From RGIG3009 sp964433065 (GTDB lineage Bacteria; Bacillota; Clostridia; Oscillospirales; Acutalibacteraceae): a stretch of 28,245 nucleotides of DNA. Positions 9,001 through 17,210 of the stretch are shown piece after piece. Position numbers and translations under genes: made by a program. The stretch covers positions 1 to 28,245 of the forward strand of contig CAYSPZ010000015.1 in the NCBI GenBank assembly GCA_964433065.1. The letters are read 5' to 3'. The notes below the pieces were generated by a model. The model worked only from the letters and a program-made list of their open reading frames with translations. It did not search any database and was not told the DNA's origin. Positions within the stretch are counted from its first letter, which is position 1. Each line of letters begins with the position of its first letter.

Positions 9001-12000
9001 TTCACCGTCGAAGGTGACGTCATCACCGCGTACAACGGTTCCGCGAACGTGGTCATCCTTAACAAACCCGTTTCCGCCACCATCAACTGGGGCGCAAATG
9101 CCGCCAACATCAAAGTGATCATCTACAAAGGCGGTCAGACGTTTGATAACACGTTCCACAACGGCGCGGCGTTTGGCAGTGCGAAACTGCCCAACCTGGC
9201 GGCATTCTATATGGAAAACGGTGGTTTCCAGCACGCAGACGTGAGTATGTTTGCCGGCAACAACGCGGCATTGACCCACGTGTCCCTGCCCGCTACCGGC
9301 GTGTATGCGCTCCCGAACCACTTCCTGTGGGGCAGAGCGGGTGTCGTCCGCGTGGACAACACCGCTAAGGTCCAACGTATCGGTTGGCGCGCGTTCTACG
9401 GCACCAACGTGACCACCATCGAGTGTGGTCAGGGCCAGGATAGATTCTACACCGATGAATTTTGCTTCAATACCGACGTCTGGAAACAGGGCGTTACCCC
9501 GGTATTCACCTTCCACCACGACCACTCCGGTCTGATCGTCGAAGGCGGCGGCGGTAGCAGCGCTCGTTGGGCGTCCGATTGTACCCCGATCATCTACACC
9601 AACGAAACGACCTACAACAAGATCCACGACGTGGATTGCGCGATCAAAGGTCTTACGAAAGACGGCGTTAATGCCGACTGGCGTTTGCACGAAACCGGTC
9701 TCGTGAAAGAAGCAGCAGCCGCGAAAGCGAAACTGGATTCCTTCGCGTCGGTTCCCAACAACGCAGCATCGATCACCTACGTGGTCAACAAAGTATTGTC
9801 CGAAGGCTTCACCGCGACCATCGTCGACGGTAGTTTTAGTGCGGACGGCACGACGGTTTCCGGTAAGATGACCGTATCCGACGCTGCCGACACGATCACC
9901 TTCCCCTTCAGCGTGGCACAGAGTTCCTTCCAGGGCAACCTGAAAGACATGCTTGAAGAATACGTGGCGTCCACCGTGTTCACCAACAACGGTTACAGTT
10001 CCACCTATTCCGACGAAGGTCTGGAAGAATTCCTGTTCAACAAAGGTTGCGACGTGACCATCGAGAACAGTTATCTGCAACATGCCAAAGCCGGTTTCAC
10101 CACCGGTGTGGCAGGTTACGAAAACCTGTTCAAAGCAGAAAACGGCTACGTGTCCGTCCTTCTCAAAGATGCGTCCGGCAACGTGACCGGCTATCTCGCG
10201 ACCATTCCCGCTTACACCTACGATCACACGGCGGATATCACCACCGTCAGCAATGACAGTGAATTCACCGTTGAGGGCGGCGTCATCACCGCGTACAACG
10301 GTTCCGCGAACCTGATCGTACTCAACAAACCCGTTTCCGCCACCATCAACTGGGGTGCGAATGCCGCTAACATCAAAGCCATCGTCTACAACGGTGGTCA
10401 GACCTTTAACGGCGAATTCCACGGCGGTGCGGCGTTTGGCGCTGATAAACTCCCGAATCTGGCGGCATTCTATATGGAAAACGGCGGATTCCAACACGTG
10501 GATATCAATATGTTCGCCGGCAACAACGCGGCATTGACCCACGTTGCCCTGCCCGCGACCGGTGTCGGCTATCTTCCGCACCACTTCCTGATGGGCAGAG
10601 CGGGCGTCGTCCGTGTGGATAACACCGCCAGAACCCAACGTTTCGGTTGGCGTGCGTTCTACGGCACTAATGTGACCACCATCGAAGGCGGTTACACGCA
10701 AGATAGATTCTTTACTTCCGATCTGTGCTTCGGCACCAACGTATGGCAACATGGTGTTACTCCCGTGTTCACCTTCTATCACGAAGATCCGATCATAGAG
10801 GGTACGGACGATGCCGCCGCGCGTTGGAGTGCAAGTTGCACCCCGATCGTCTACACGACTCAGAAGACGACGGATAACGTAGCCGCGTCGACCAAAACCG
10901 GTGTTGCTGCGATGATCACCACTTCCGACTGGCGCTTGATCGAAAGCGGTGTTCTGAAAGAAGCCGCCGTCGCGAAAGCGAAACTCGACTCGCTCGGCGC
11001 GTTGTCCAACGCGGCTACCGCCCTCCAAAACGTTGTGAACAAAGCCCTGTCCGACGGCTTCACCGCGTACTGGGTAGAGAACACCTTCAAGGCTGAAAGC
11101 GATCGTATCGTCGGTACGATGGCAGTCACCGACGGTGTCACCATCGTTTACTTCGACGTGGATACCCCCGAATACGAGTTCAACGGCACCTTGAAAGACG
11201 CGTTTGAAGAATACGTGGCATCCACGCTCTTCACCGACAGCGGTCTCAGTTCCACCTATTCCGATACGAAACTGGTGGAAGCGTTGGCGCTCAAAGGCTT
11301 CAACGTCGTTGTGAAAGACTCCTACCTGCAACACGCAAAATCCGGCTTCACCACCGGTGTGGTTGGTTTTGAAACGCTGTTCGCGGCAGAGGACGGTTAC
11401 GTATCCGTCATTATGGAATGCGACGGCAGAAACTATGCGTACGTTGCGCCCATTCCGGCGTATACCTACGATCATACCGCAGATATCACCACCCTCAGCA
11501 ATCCCGACGATTTCGTTGTCAACTCCGACGGTGTCATCATTGCGTACAAAGGCAATGCGAACCTCGTGGTCGTTGATAAACCGCTCATCGGCGAAGGTCA
11601 GATGGACTGGAACGGTGACGCAGAAGGCACCGCGAACGAGAACATCAAAGCGGTGGTCGTCACCAGCGGTCAGTCCTTCACTTGGAAAGAGGGCGGTCAG
11701 GGTAACATTACCGTATCCGTTCTCGATCCTGAAAGCGGCGAACCGCAAGTGGATCCCGAAACCGGCGATCCGGTAACCAAGCAAGAAAGCAAATCGTACG
11801 AAGGCGTGTTCGGCGGCAACAACCTGCCCGAACTCGCAGCGATCCGTATGGAAAGCGTCAGTTTCGCTTCCGGTCACGACATTATGTTGTTCAACGGCGC
11901 GAAGAACCTGACCCACGTATCCTTGCCCGAGACCGGCACCTTTATGATCCCCAACTGGTTCTTGACCTCGGTCGCCTCGGTCGTCCGTGTGGACAACACC

Positions 12001-15000
12001 GATAAGACCGAACGCTTCGGTTGGTGGGCATTCAACGGCACCAACATCGTCACCATCGACGGTGGTAGCGGCCGTGCGGAATTCTACACCGACGCACTTT
12101 GCTTCAACACCTTGGCGATGAACAAAGGCGTTACCCCGGTATTCACCTTCTATCACGAAAGTGCGGTTATCGCCGGCGCCGCGGGCAGCGAAGCCAGATG
12201 GGGCACCAACGAGGAAGGTATTGTACCGATCATTTACACCAACAAGACCACCCAAGACGCCATCTTCAACGGCGTAGCCGAAGGCAAATACACCGGTTGG
12301 TTGAAGAATCCTGCCGACTGGCGCCTGTCCGAGAATATGCTCGCGAAAGTCGTTAAAGTCGTCAGCGATTACCTCGACGGTATCGAGTATGTCGGTAAGA
12401 AGGGCGAAGACCTGATCGAACAGGTCAAAGCGGCACTGCTTGCCGATCCCACGACGGCGAACGTTGAACTCACCTTGTCCTGGAACGATACCTGGACGGT
12501 GGACGGCGATAACCTCTCCGGTGATCTCACCATCACCGATGCGAACGGTTCGTACGCGACCATTCCGTTCCAAGGTACCTACAATATGTTGTTGACCGAT
12601 GCTCAGTTGGAAGAACTCCTCAAGAACATCGTTCCCAACAACAACGTGAACAACTCCTTGCAGTTCGCTGCACAACTCGCAAACGCGTTCCAAGAAGGCG
12701 CGAATGCATCCGGTATCTTCGTACGTGACTTCTACTTCCTGCGTCCCGAAGGCGGCGTAAAAGACGCTGACGGTATTCTGCTCCCGGGCAGAAAAGGTTA
12801 CGCGGCGGTTGCGGTTTCCGCGACCGGTAGCAGTACCGTTTACACCAAGACCTGGATCATCGAACCCGAAATCGAAGACCTCGGCGAACTGACCGTGTCT
12901 TCGCCCGACGAGTTCGAATTCATCCGTACCAGAAGCGGTGCGATGAACGTTTCCGCTTACAACGGCAACGCGCAGAAGATCGTCATTCCGGCGGTCGGTG
13001 CGAAGATCTCCGGTAACTGGACGGTTGCTAACAAAGAAAACGTTCAGGTCATCGTGATGAACAACTTCTCCGGCGCGTTTGAAGGCGGCATCCTGCACGA
13101 CTTCCCGAACCTCAAAGTCGTGATCTTCAACGATGAAGCGAGTGCATGGCATACCGCTGACGACGAAGAAGTCCCGTACGTCGCTACCTTCAAGAACCTG
13201 CCTTCGCTGAAATACGTGAAGTTCGGTAACATCTGGAAAGAATACGCGACCTTTGCGGCGGTACCCACTTTGGAATCCCTCCCGGTTCCGGACTTCTACA
13301 TTGAGCAACTTGCAGGCAGAAAACTCTCCTTGACGAGTTTCTCCACGACCGCTCTGCTCGACCTCGTGATCCCGGCCGGCTTCCAGACCACCGGTGACCT
13401 CGCAACGCATCAGAAACTGTTCCGCATCGGCGATACCGCGAAGACCCTTGCTGAAGCGTGGGTACGTGCGCAGTACGCGGCGGATTACTACAACGGTGCC
13501 GTTTCGAAGGATTACCTGACAGCGGAACTCAAAGCCTCTTACGGCAATGCCGAAGCGTTCACCTCCACTTGGAGTGAATGGGTCGAGACCCGTAAAGAAG
13601 CCAATGCCCTGACCGGTGACATCGACGCTACCTTCACCTTGACCGACGGTAAGTTCTCTTACGACGTGGCGGTTGCGGAAGAAGACGTTGCGATCGGTCT
13701 CGGCGAAACGGTTGCGGAACGTCTGCAATCGATCATCGATAACTATCCGTACACCAATGCGACCACCGAAGACGACCTCTACGAAGCGTTGACGGCGTCG
13801 CTGATGAGTGAAGACGGATACAGCGTATCGGTTGACGACTTCTACAGTTACAAATCCATCAAGGGTGCGAAAGACAAAGACGGCATCCTCGTTCCCGGCA
13901 CCAACGGTGTGGTAACGGCGGTCGTCACCCTGACCACCCCGAACGGCGACGAGACCTTGTACGTCAGTGAAGTCATCAAACCCGAATACGATATGTTGAC
14001 CTTCAACAGCGTGTCTGATGAGAGTGAATTCACCATCATCGAAGAGGATGGCGGTAAAGTACTTCTCAGTTACGACGGTACTGCAGAAAAGGTTATTATC
14101 CCCGAAGGCGTAACCGAGATCGATATGTTCTGGACGGAAGCCAACCAAGAGTGTCTGGAAACGACCCGTGCGTTGATCCTCCCGTCTACGTTGAAGACCT
14201 TGCCTTACGCGATGTGCTCGCTGATGACCAACCTCGAAGCAGTCTACATCCACGACAACACGGTCAACGATCCGATGAACGATGAATATGCGTTCGACCA
14301 TTGCTACCTGTTGCAGTACATTCACCTCCCCGAAGGCTTTACCGAGATCCCGGCATACTTCTTCAACCATGCGAAGAGCTTGACCGCGGTACACATCCCT
14401 GGTAACGTCACCTTCTTCGGTGAATCCGCGTTCTGCTCCACTTCGGTCAGCGAAATGGTATTCAGCCCGGATGTTATGGAAATCGCTCCCTCCGTATTCC
14501 TCGGTTCCTACTCGCCCGGATGTAACCTCGGCGCGATGGACCTCACTTGGGACGATGTGGATATGTGGCAGAAAATTTCCGCTAACATTGTCGAAGAAGC
14601 GCGTGAACTGCTCAGCGAACGTGGTTCCTACTACCGTATCTTCACGGTTCTCTGCACCGATATGATGTTGTCTGCGAACTCCCTGCGTGGCGGCGGTCTG
14701 CCGACCCACAGAGGCTCGCACATCCTGGTAAGCCAAGGCGGCGAAAACGATCTGACTTATGAAGATCTCGTTTCGTACGGCTATAAAGAACAACTCGAAG
14801 GCGGCAACTTCGACGGCGGTTCGGTTGCGGATCTCAATATGACGTTGGCGCAAGCGGCGGCATTCGCACAATACTATGCGACTGCTCTCGTGTTGGATAA
14901 CAACGCTGACGCAGACGATATCCTGACCAAGATCAACACCATCGTTGCCAACGCGGAAGGCGTAACGGCTGAGTGGAGCAAAGCCTTCAACCTCACGCTC

Positions 15001-15507
15001 GCTACCGAAACCGCGGACGGCACCGCAAACGGTATCATCACTCTGAAAGACGCTAACGGCGAAACCTTCGACATCGTTGTCGACGAAGTGGTTCGTTATG
15101 CGGAAGCAGAAGAAGATGAAGGCGACGACGATGACAACATCGGCGACGATGACAACACCGGCGACGATGACAACACCGGCGACGACACTACCGGCGGCGA
15201 CGATACCACCGGCGACGACACTACCGGCGGCGACGATACCACCGGCGATGATACCACCGGCGACGACACTACCGGCGACGACACTACCGGCGACGACACT
15301 ACCGGCGACGACACCACCGGCGAAGACGGTGAAGGCGGCGACGGCGAAGGTGATAACGACGGCGACAATAACGGCGACGGCGAAGACGGTAACGGCCAGA
15401 ACGGCGCGCCCGGCTACGAAGTGCCTGTTATGACCGCTGCTGTGTTGATGGCTCTTGCCGCAGTTGTTCTCTTCTTCTCGCGCAAAGAGCGTGCAGATGC
15501 CAAATAA
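6043..15507 (+). CDS. Giant membrane-anchored BspA-like LRR repeat protein, seven units
   Basis: The product has about 3154 residues. I chose ATG 6043 over GTG 6034 because GAGGTG (6031-6036) is the ribosome site, as at the paralog 1439. A signal peptide almost identical to the paralog's is followed by five canonical ~415-residue units starting near residues 35, 458, 876, 1297 and 1714. Two diverged units start near 2184 and 2553; the last has the most typical BspA LRR pattern (IHLPEGFTEIPAYFFNHAKS). Unit 5 has an extra ~25-residue loop (nt ~11720-11800, DPESGEPQVDPETGDP). A further helical/beta segment leads into an Asp/Thr/Gly stalk (15110-15400) and a hydrophobic C-terminal helix (PGYEVPVMTAAVLMAL..) with a basic tail SRKER. 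No LPXTG is present. It is probably a cell-surface adhesin or glycan-binding stalked protein; function is inferred from architecture only. Confidence 0.85.
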   Translation: MQKKLSKRILSVLLSCLIVLTSFAGTGLVIANSQVEDEIRNAFEEYVASTVLTGTGYSSTYSDANLIAHLESEGYTGISIVGAGTTTPQSYLQHAQAGFITGAAGYENLFATQDGYVSVVLSYNGNNIGCVATIPADTFGSADIDTVSTDADFTVTDGVVTAYNGDAEIVVLNNKIASNINWGDNAANIKVVVLKTAQAFTTAFHDGSAFGGAKLPNLQALVFADGSSFAEDNTNFFSGATKLTHIRLPNNSIHLSHHFANGLSSLVVLENADKVSRVGWGSLNGTSLSTLTVGDGHAEWHVRASGLASRLPANYGVTPVWNTLYTCTGTYQVSSSDGSDARWNTTYPPIVYFKNATALANYQASSLYANGKLIADYRLIVDDLVRTAATIKANADRQTAIVPLEDTALGIISGSLPSGITTAWEDFTVAGGKVSGTIVVSDGTNDIKFDVSLDETPPEGTLQEQFEAYVASTVFTNNGYSSTYSDAGLKQWLAQKGHSVTVVKSYLQHAQSGFTTGVEGYETFFAPEDGLVSVMLKDSDNNTYAYFTSIPAYTYEHTDIDTISSDSDFADTNNDGLFDTYTGSAELVVINGNVASTITWGDNAANIKAIVYNGNQQFNANFHNAAFSSAKLPNLLAFRMNGGSFASSGDINFFSGNNNLTHVALPDGGVYMLPNHFLNGRSGVVRVENMDGVERFGWEALQGTNLSTIEAGINRGRFYTDARSFNTNIWQQGVTPVIVLHHVNPVVEGAAKDANRWNASCVPIIYSNETTWENVFTYEVPGLCDYDADWSQFDETTSILKDVIVAQEIMNTVESLPGNAAAVGSILNQSLPDGYTAAVKDGTFKNENNEVSGVMVLSNGTASIEFTFSAPLRVYNGTLEDAFYEYVASTIFTNNAYSSSYSDTGLLNYLAERSFVVTIEESYLQHAKAGFTTGAAGYENLFKAENGYISVILKDDQNNKTGLLATIPAYTYDHTADITTVSTDADFTVEGDVITAYNGSANVVILNKPVSATINWGANAANIKVIIYKGGQTFDNTFHNGAAFGSAKLPNLAAFYMENGGFQHADVSMFAGNNAALTHVSLPATGVYALPNHFLWGRAGVVRVDNTAKVQRIGWRAFYGTNVTTIECGQGQDRFYTDEFCFNTDVWKQGVTPVFTFHHDHSGLIVEGGGGSSARWASDCTPIIYTNETTYNKIHDVDCAIKGLTKDGVNADWRLHETGLVKEAAAAKAKLDSFASVPNNAASITYVVNKVLSEGFTATIVDGSFSADGTTVSGKMTVSDAADTITFPFSVAQSSFQGNLKDMLEEYVASTVFTNNGYSSTYSDEGLEEFLFNKGCDVTIENSYLQHAKAGFTTGVAGYENLFKAENGYVSVLLKDASGNVTGYLATIPAYTYDHTADITTVSNDSEFTVEGGVITAYNGSANLIVLNKPVSATINWGANAANIKAIVYNGGQTFNGEFHGGAAFGADKLPNLAAFYMENGGFQHVDINMFAGNNAALTHVALPATGVGYLPHHFLMGRAGVVRVDNTARTQRFGWRAFYGTNVTTIEGGYTQDRFFTSDLCFGTNVWQHGVTPVFTFYHEDPIIEGTDDAAARWSASCTPIVYTTQKTTDNVAASTKTGVAAMITTSDWRLIESGVLKEAAVAKAKLDSLGALSNAATALQNVVNKALSDGFTAYWVENTFKAESDRIVGTMAVTDGVTIVYFDVDTPEYEFNGTLKDAFEEYVASTLFTDSGLSSTYSDTKLVEALALKGFNVVVKDSYLQHAKSGFTTGVVGFETLFAAEDGYVSVIMECDGRNYAYVAPIPAYTYDHTADITTLSNPDDFVVNSDGVIIAYKGNANLVVVDKPLIGEGQMDWNGDAEGTANENIKAVVVTSGQSFTWKEGGQGNITVSVLDPESGEPQVDPETGDPVTKQESKSYEGVFGGNNLPELAAIRMESVSFASGHDIMLFNGAKNLTHVSLPETGTFMIPNWFLTSVASVVRVDNTDKTERFGWWAFNGTNIVTIDGGSGRAEFYTDALCFNTLAMNKGVTPVFTFYHESAVIAGAAGSEARWGTNEEGIVPIIYTNKTTQDAIFNGVAEGKYTGWLKNPADWRLSENMLAKVVKVVSDYLDGIEYVGKKGEDLIEQVKAALLADPTTANVELTLSWNDTWTVDGDNLSGDLTITDANGSYATIPFQGTYNMLLTDAQLEELLKNIVPNNNVNNSLQFAAQLANAFQEGANASGIFVRDFYFLRPEGGVKDADGILLPGRKGYAAVAVSATGSSTVYTKTWIIEPEIEDLGELTVSSPDEFEFIRTRSGAMNVSAYNGNAQKIVIPAVGAKISGNWTVANKENVQVIVMNNFSGAFEGGILHDFPNLKVVIFNDEASAWHTADDEEVPYVATFKNLPSLKYVKFGNIWKEYATFAAVPTLESLPVPDFYIEQLAGRKLSLTSFSTTALLDLVIPAGFQTTGDLATHQKLFRIGDTAKTLAEAWVRAQYAADYYNGAVSKDYLTAELKASYGNAEAFTSTWSEWVETRKEANALTGDIDATFTLTDGKFSYDVAVAEEDVAIGLGETVAERLQSIIDNYPYTNATTEDDLYEALTASLMSEDGYSVSVDDFYSYKSIKGAKDKDGILVPGTNGVVTAVVTLTTPNGDETLYVSEVIKPEYDMLTFNSVSDESEFTIIEEDGGKVLLSYDGTAEKVIIPEGVTEIDMFWTEANQECLETTRALILPSTLKTLPYAMCSLMTNLEAVYIHDNTVNDPMNDEYAFDHCYLLQYIHLPEGFTEIPAYFFNHAKSLTAVHIPGNVTFFGESAFCSTSVSEMVFSPDVMEIAPSVFLGSYSPGCNLGAMDLTWDDVDMWQKISANIVEEARELLSERGSYYRIFTVLCTDMMLSANSLRGGGLPTHRGSHILVSQGGENDLTYEDLVSYGYKEQLEGGNFDGGSVADLNMTLAQAAAFAQYYATALVLDNNADADDILTKINTIVANAEGVTAEWSKAFNLTLATETADGTANGIITLKDANGETFDIVVDEVVRYAEAEEDEGDDDDNIGDDDNTGDDDNTGDDTTGGDDTTGDDTTGGDDTTGDDTTGDDTTGDDTTGDDTTGDDTTGEDGEGGDGEGDNDGDNNGDGEDGNGQNGAPGYEVPVMTAAVLMALAAVVLFFSRKERADAK
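6148..14560 (+). repeat. Seven tandem coding repeats (five canonical, two diverged)
   Basis: Canonical unit starts fall near nt 6148, 7417, 8668, 9931 and 11182; diverged units start near 12592 and 13700. Units 3 and 4 (8668-11180) are especially alike, sharing AYTYDHTADITTVS and MENGGFQH runs absent elsewhere apart from the first in unit 5. Unit 2 is closer to unit 2 of the 1439 gene than to its own neighbours (shared NHFLNGRSGVVR and ENMDGVERFGW). Confidence 0.8.
15121..15330 (+). repeat. Short tandem coding repeat, GDDTT/GDDN stalk
   Basis: A 15-18 base unit around GGCGACGACACTACC recurs about a dozen times and codes for GDDTTG / GDDDNTG repeats. It forms an acidic flexible stalk just before the membrane anchor. 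Arrays like this change length easily by slippage. Confidence 0.85.
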
Positions 15508-15549
15508 TTACGATCTCCTCTTGGTAATTTAGTACCATCCCAAACCACC

Positions 15550-15589
15550 GGTAATGGTCGTACTGCCGTAAGGCGGTACGACCATTACC
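15550..15589 (+). terminator. Hairpin terminator after the giant gene
   Basis: An 18-bp stem (15550-15567 with 15572-15589, one G-T pair) closes a GTAA loop, 43 bases after the stop. The following U tract is poor (ACTTTAAAG). Confidence 0.7.
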
Positions 15590-15604
15590 ACTTTAAAGCC
15601 GATA

Positions 15605-15633
15605 TTGACAATTTTTGCGATTAGTTGTATTAT
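15605..15633 (+). promoter_or_regulatory. SigA-type promoter of the first stalked SGNH gene
   Basis: TTGACA (15605-15610), a 17-bp spacer and TATTAT (15628-15633). The -10 box covers the TTG codon at 15625, which therefore cannot be the start of the following gene. Confidence 0.85.
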
Positions 15634-15663
15634 AAAGATACAGAAAAAGGGGGAAGTAATAGT

Positions 15664-17100
15664 ATGAAACAAACCTGGTTACGCAAAGCGTTAGCCGTAT
15701 TGCTTTGCGGTATTATGTTATGTGCCGTCGGTTGCGGACCGACCGACGACACCGCCGTTACCACTACCACTGCACAAGGGATCGTGACCACCACGACCAC
15801 ACAAGGTGATGTGGATACCGACGATACCACCACGACGGTCGAAGGTGAAGATACCACCACAGTCGAAGGTGAAGACACTACTACTACGGTTGAAGACGAA
15901 GTGACCACCACCCTCGAAGACGAAGTGACCACCACCCTCGAAGACGAAGTGACTACCACCGTCAAAGACAAGGCGACCACCACCAAAAACAAGGTCACTA
16001 CGACGAAAAACAAGGTAACTACCACCACCAAAAACAAGGTGACCACCACGACCAAGAACAAGGTGACCACCACCCAAAAACCGATCGTGACCACCACTCA
16101 AAAGGCGACGACCACCGTCAAAGACAAGGTGACCACCACCAAAAACAAGGTGACCACTACGACCAAGAAGGATACGACCACTACTAAGCCGGTACAAAGC
16201 GGTCCGTTGGTCGTTACCTGCTACGGTGACAGTGTGACCGAAGGTATGTCGGTGGCACTCGAAAACAAATACCCGACCGTCCTGCAAGGTTTGCTCGGCG
16301 ACGGGTATACGGTTCAAAACGCGGGCGACGGCGGTGAACGTACCACCTGCATTATGGCGCGTCAAGGTGCGTTAAAACTGTACACCAAAAAAGAACTCGT
16401 CTTTATGGCAAAACAAACTACTTTGCTCATCGATGAGGGAACCGGACGCGGTGTCGTGACCGAAAACGGTCTGGAACCCCGTTGGACCTCGCCGTTCGGT
16501 CGCGACGTTGCGATCAGCAAGGTGACCATCAACGGTCAATCCTACAAACTGCAATTCGAAAACTTTGACTGGGGTAACTGCCATTGCGAGACCTACCTGG
16601 TCCGTGAAGGTACTCCCAGCAAGTTAAAAGCGCTGACGATCCCGAAAGGCAGTGAAGTGATCCTCGAGACCACAACCGTTTCCAAAAACAACTACTGCGA
16701 CATCTATTTGATGGGCTTTAACGGCACGTACAGCGATATCGATGATCTGATCGCACAATATCAGAAAATGATCGACTATCGCGGCAACGACAACTATCTG
16801 GTCATCATTCCGTTCTGGAACAAGAATGATGCAAAAGCCATCGAAGCCTACCCGAAATTCAAAGCGGCGTTTGGTGATCACGCGCTCGATTTGGTACAAT
16901 ATTGCGTGGACGGCGGTATGGAAAAAGCAGGCTTGACCGCAACGGCGGAAGATCAGGATTGTATCGCAAACAACATCGTCCCGTACTCCTTGAAATTGTA
17001 CGGTTCGGCGAATAAATCCGATGTACACCTGAGTGCCAAAGGCTACAAAGTATTGGCACACGCGTTGTACGATCAGGGCAAAAAAGTAAATCTCTGGTAA
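15664..17100 (+). CDS. Stalked lipoprotein SGNH/GDSL-like hydrolase
   Basis: The product has 478 residues. ATG 15664 follows AAGGGGG (15648-15654). A lipoprotein signal ends AVGC with Cys24 as the lipid site. Residues ~27-180 form a Thr-rich stalk with TTTKNKV-type repeats. The SGNH domain follows: block I GDSVTEG with nucleophile Ser190, block II NAGDGGE (~219), block III GFNG (~351), and a C-terminal DVHLSAKGY with His455. Blocks II and III are about 130 residues apart, versus a few tens in typical members, so a beta-rich insertion of roughly 100 residues is present. Asp is two residues before His rather than the usual three. The likely activity is an esterase/deacetylase on extracellular glycans; the substrate is unknown. 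It is a single transcription unit with its own promoter and terminator. Confidence 0.8.
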   Translation: MKQTWLRKALAVLLCGIMLCAVGCGPTDDTAVTTTTAQGIVTTTTTQGDVDTDDTTTTVEGEDTTTVEGEDTTTTVEDEVTTTLEDEVTTTLEDEVTTTVKDKATTTKNKVTTTKNKVTTTTKNKVTTTTKNKVTTTQKPIVTTTQKATTTVKDKVTTTKNKVTTTTKKDTTTTKPVQSGPLVVTCYGDSVTEGMSVALENKYPTVLQGLLGDGYTVQNAGDGGERTTCIMARQGALKLYTKKELVFMAKQTTLLIDEGTGRGVVTENGLEPRWTSPFGRDVAISKVTINGQSYKLQFENFDWGNCHCETYLVREGTPSKLKALTIPKGSEVILETTTVSKNNYCDIYLMGFNGTYSDIDDLIAQYQKMIDYRGNDNYLVIIPFWNKNDAKAIEAYPKFKAAFGDHALDLVQYCVDGGMEKAGLTATAEDQDCIANNIVPYSLKLYGSANKSDVHLSAKGYKVLAHALYDQGKKVNLW

Positions 17101-17104
17101 TTCG

Positions 17105-17134
17105 AAAAATCAGTGGTGAAAACCACTGATTTTT
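17105..17134 (+). terminator. Rho-independent terminator with GAAA loop
   Basis: A 13-bp stem (17105-17117 with 17122-17134) closes a GAAA tetraloop and ends in a run of T. It lies directly after the stop of the 15664 gene. Confidence 0.9.
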
Positions 17135-17147
17135 TCGCAATTTAGCG

Positions 17148-17191
17148 TTGACTTTAAGACCGTAACATACTAAAATTTAAATAAGTATGTT
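17148..17191 (+). promoter_or_regulatory. Promoter with overlapping inverted-repeat operator
   Basis: TTGACT (17148-17153), 17 bp, TAAAAT (17171-17176). An exact inverted repeat AACATACT (17164-17171) / AGTATGTT (17184-17191), with 12 bp between arms, straddles the -10 and the expected start of transcription. That placement suggests a repressor site for the two-gene SGNH operon downstream; the regulator is not identified. Confidence 0.7.
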
Positions 17192-17210
17192 GGCGAAATG
17201 AGGGGTAAAA

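Noticed and set aside
8758..14871. 2037-residue minus-strand open frame inside the giant gene
   Set aside because: No ribosome site or domain; it is open because strong codon bias in the repeat units avoids the codons that give stops on the other strand.
15121..15330. Possible CRISPR array
   Set aside because: The units are 15-18 bases, without spacers, and in frame with the GDDTT stalk.
15625..15663. Upstream TTG start for the first SGNH lipoprotein
   Set aside because: It overlaps the -10 box and would put charged residues before the lipoprotein signal; ATG 15664 has the ribosome site.
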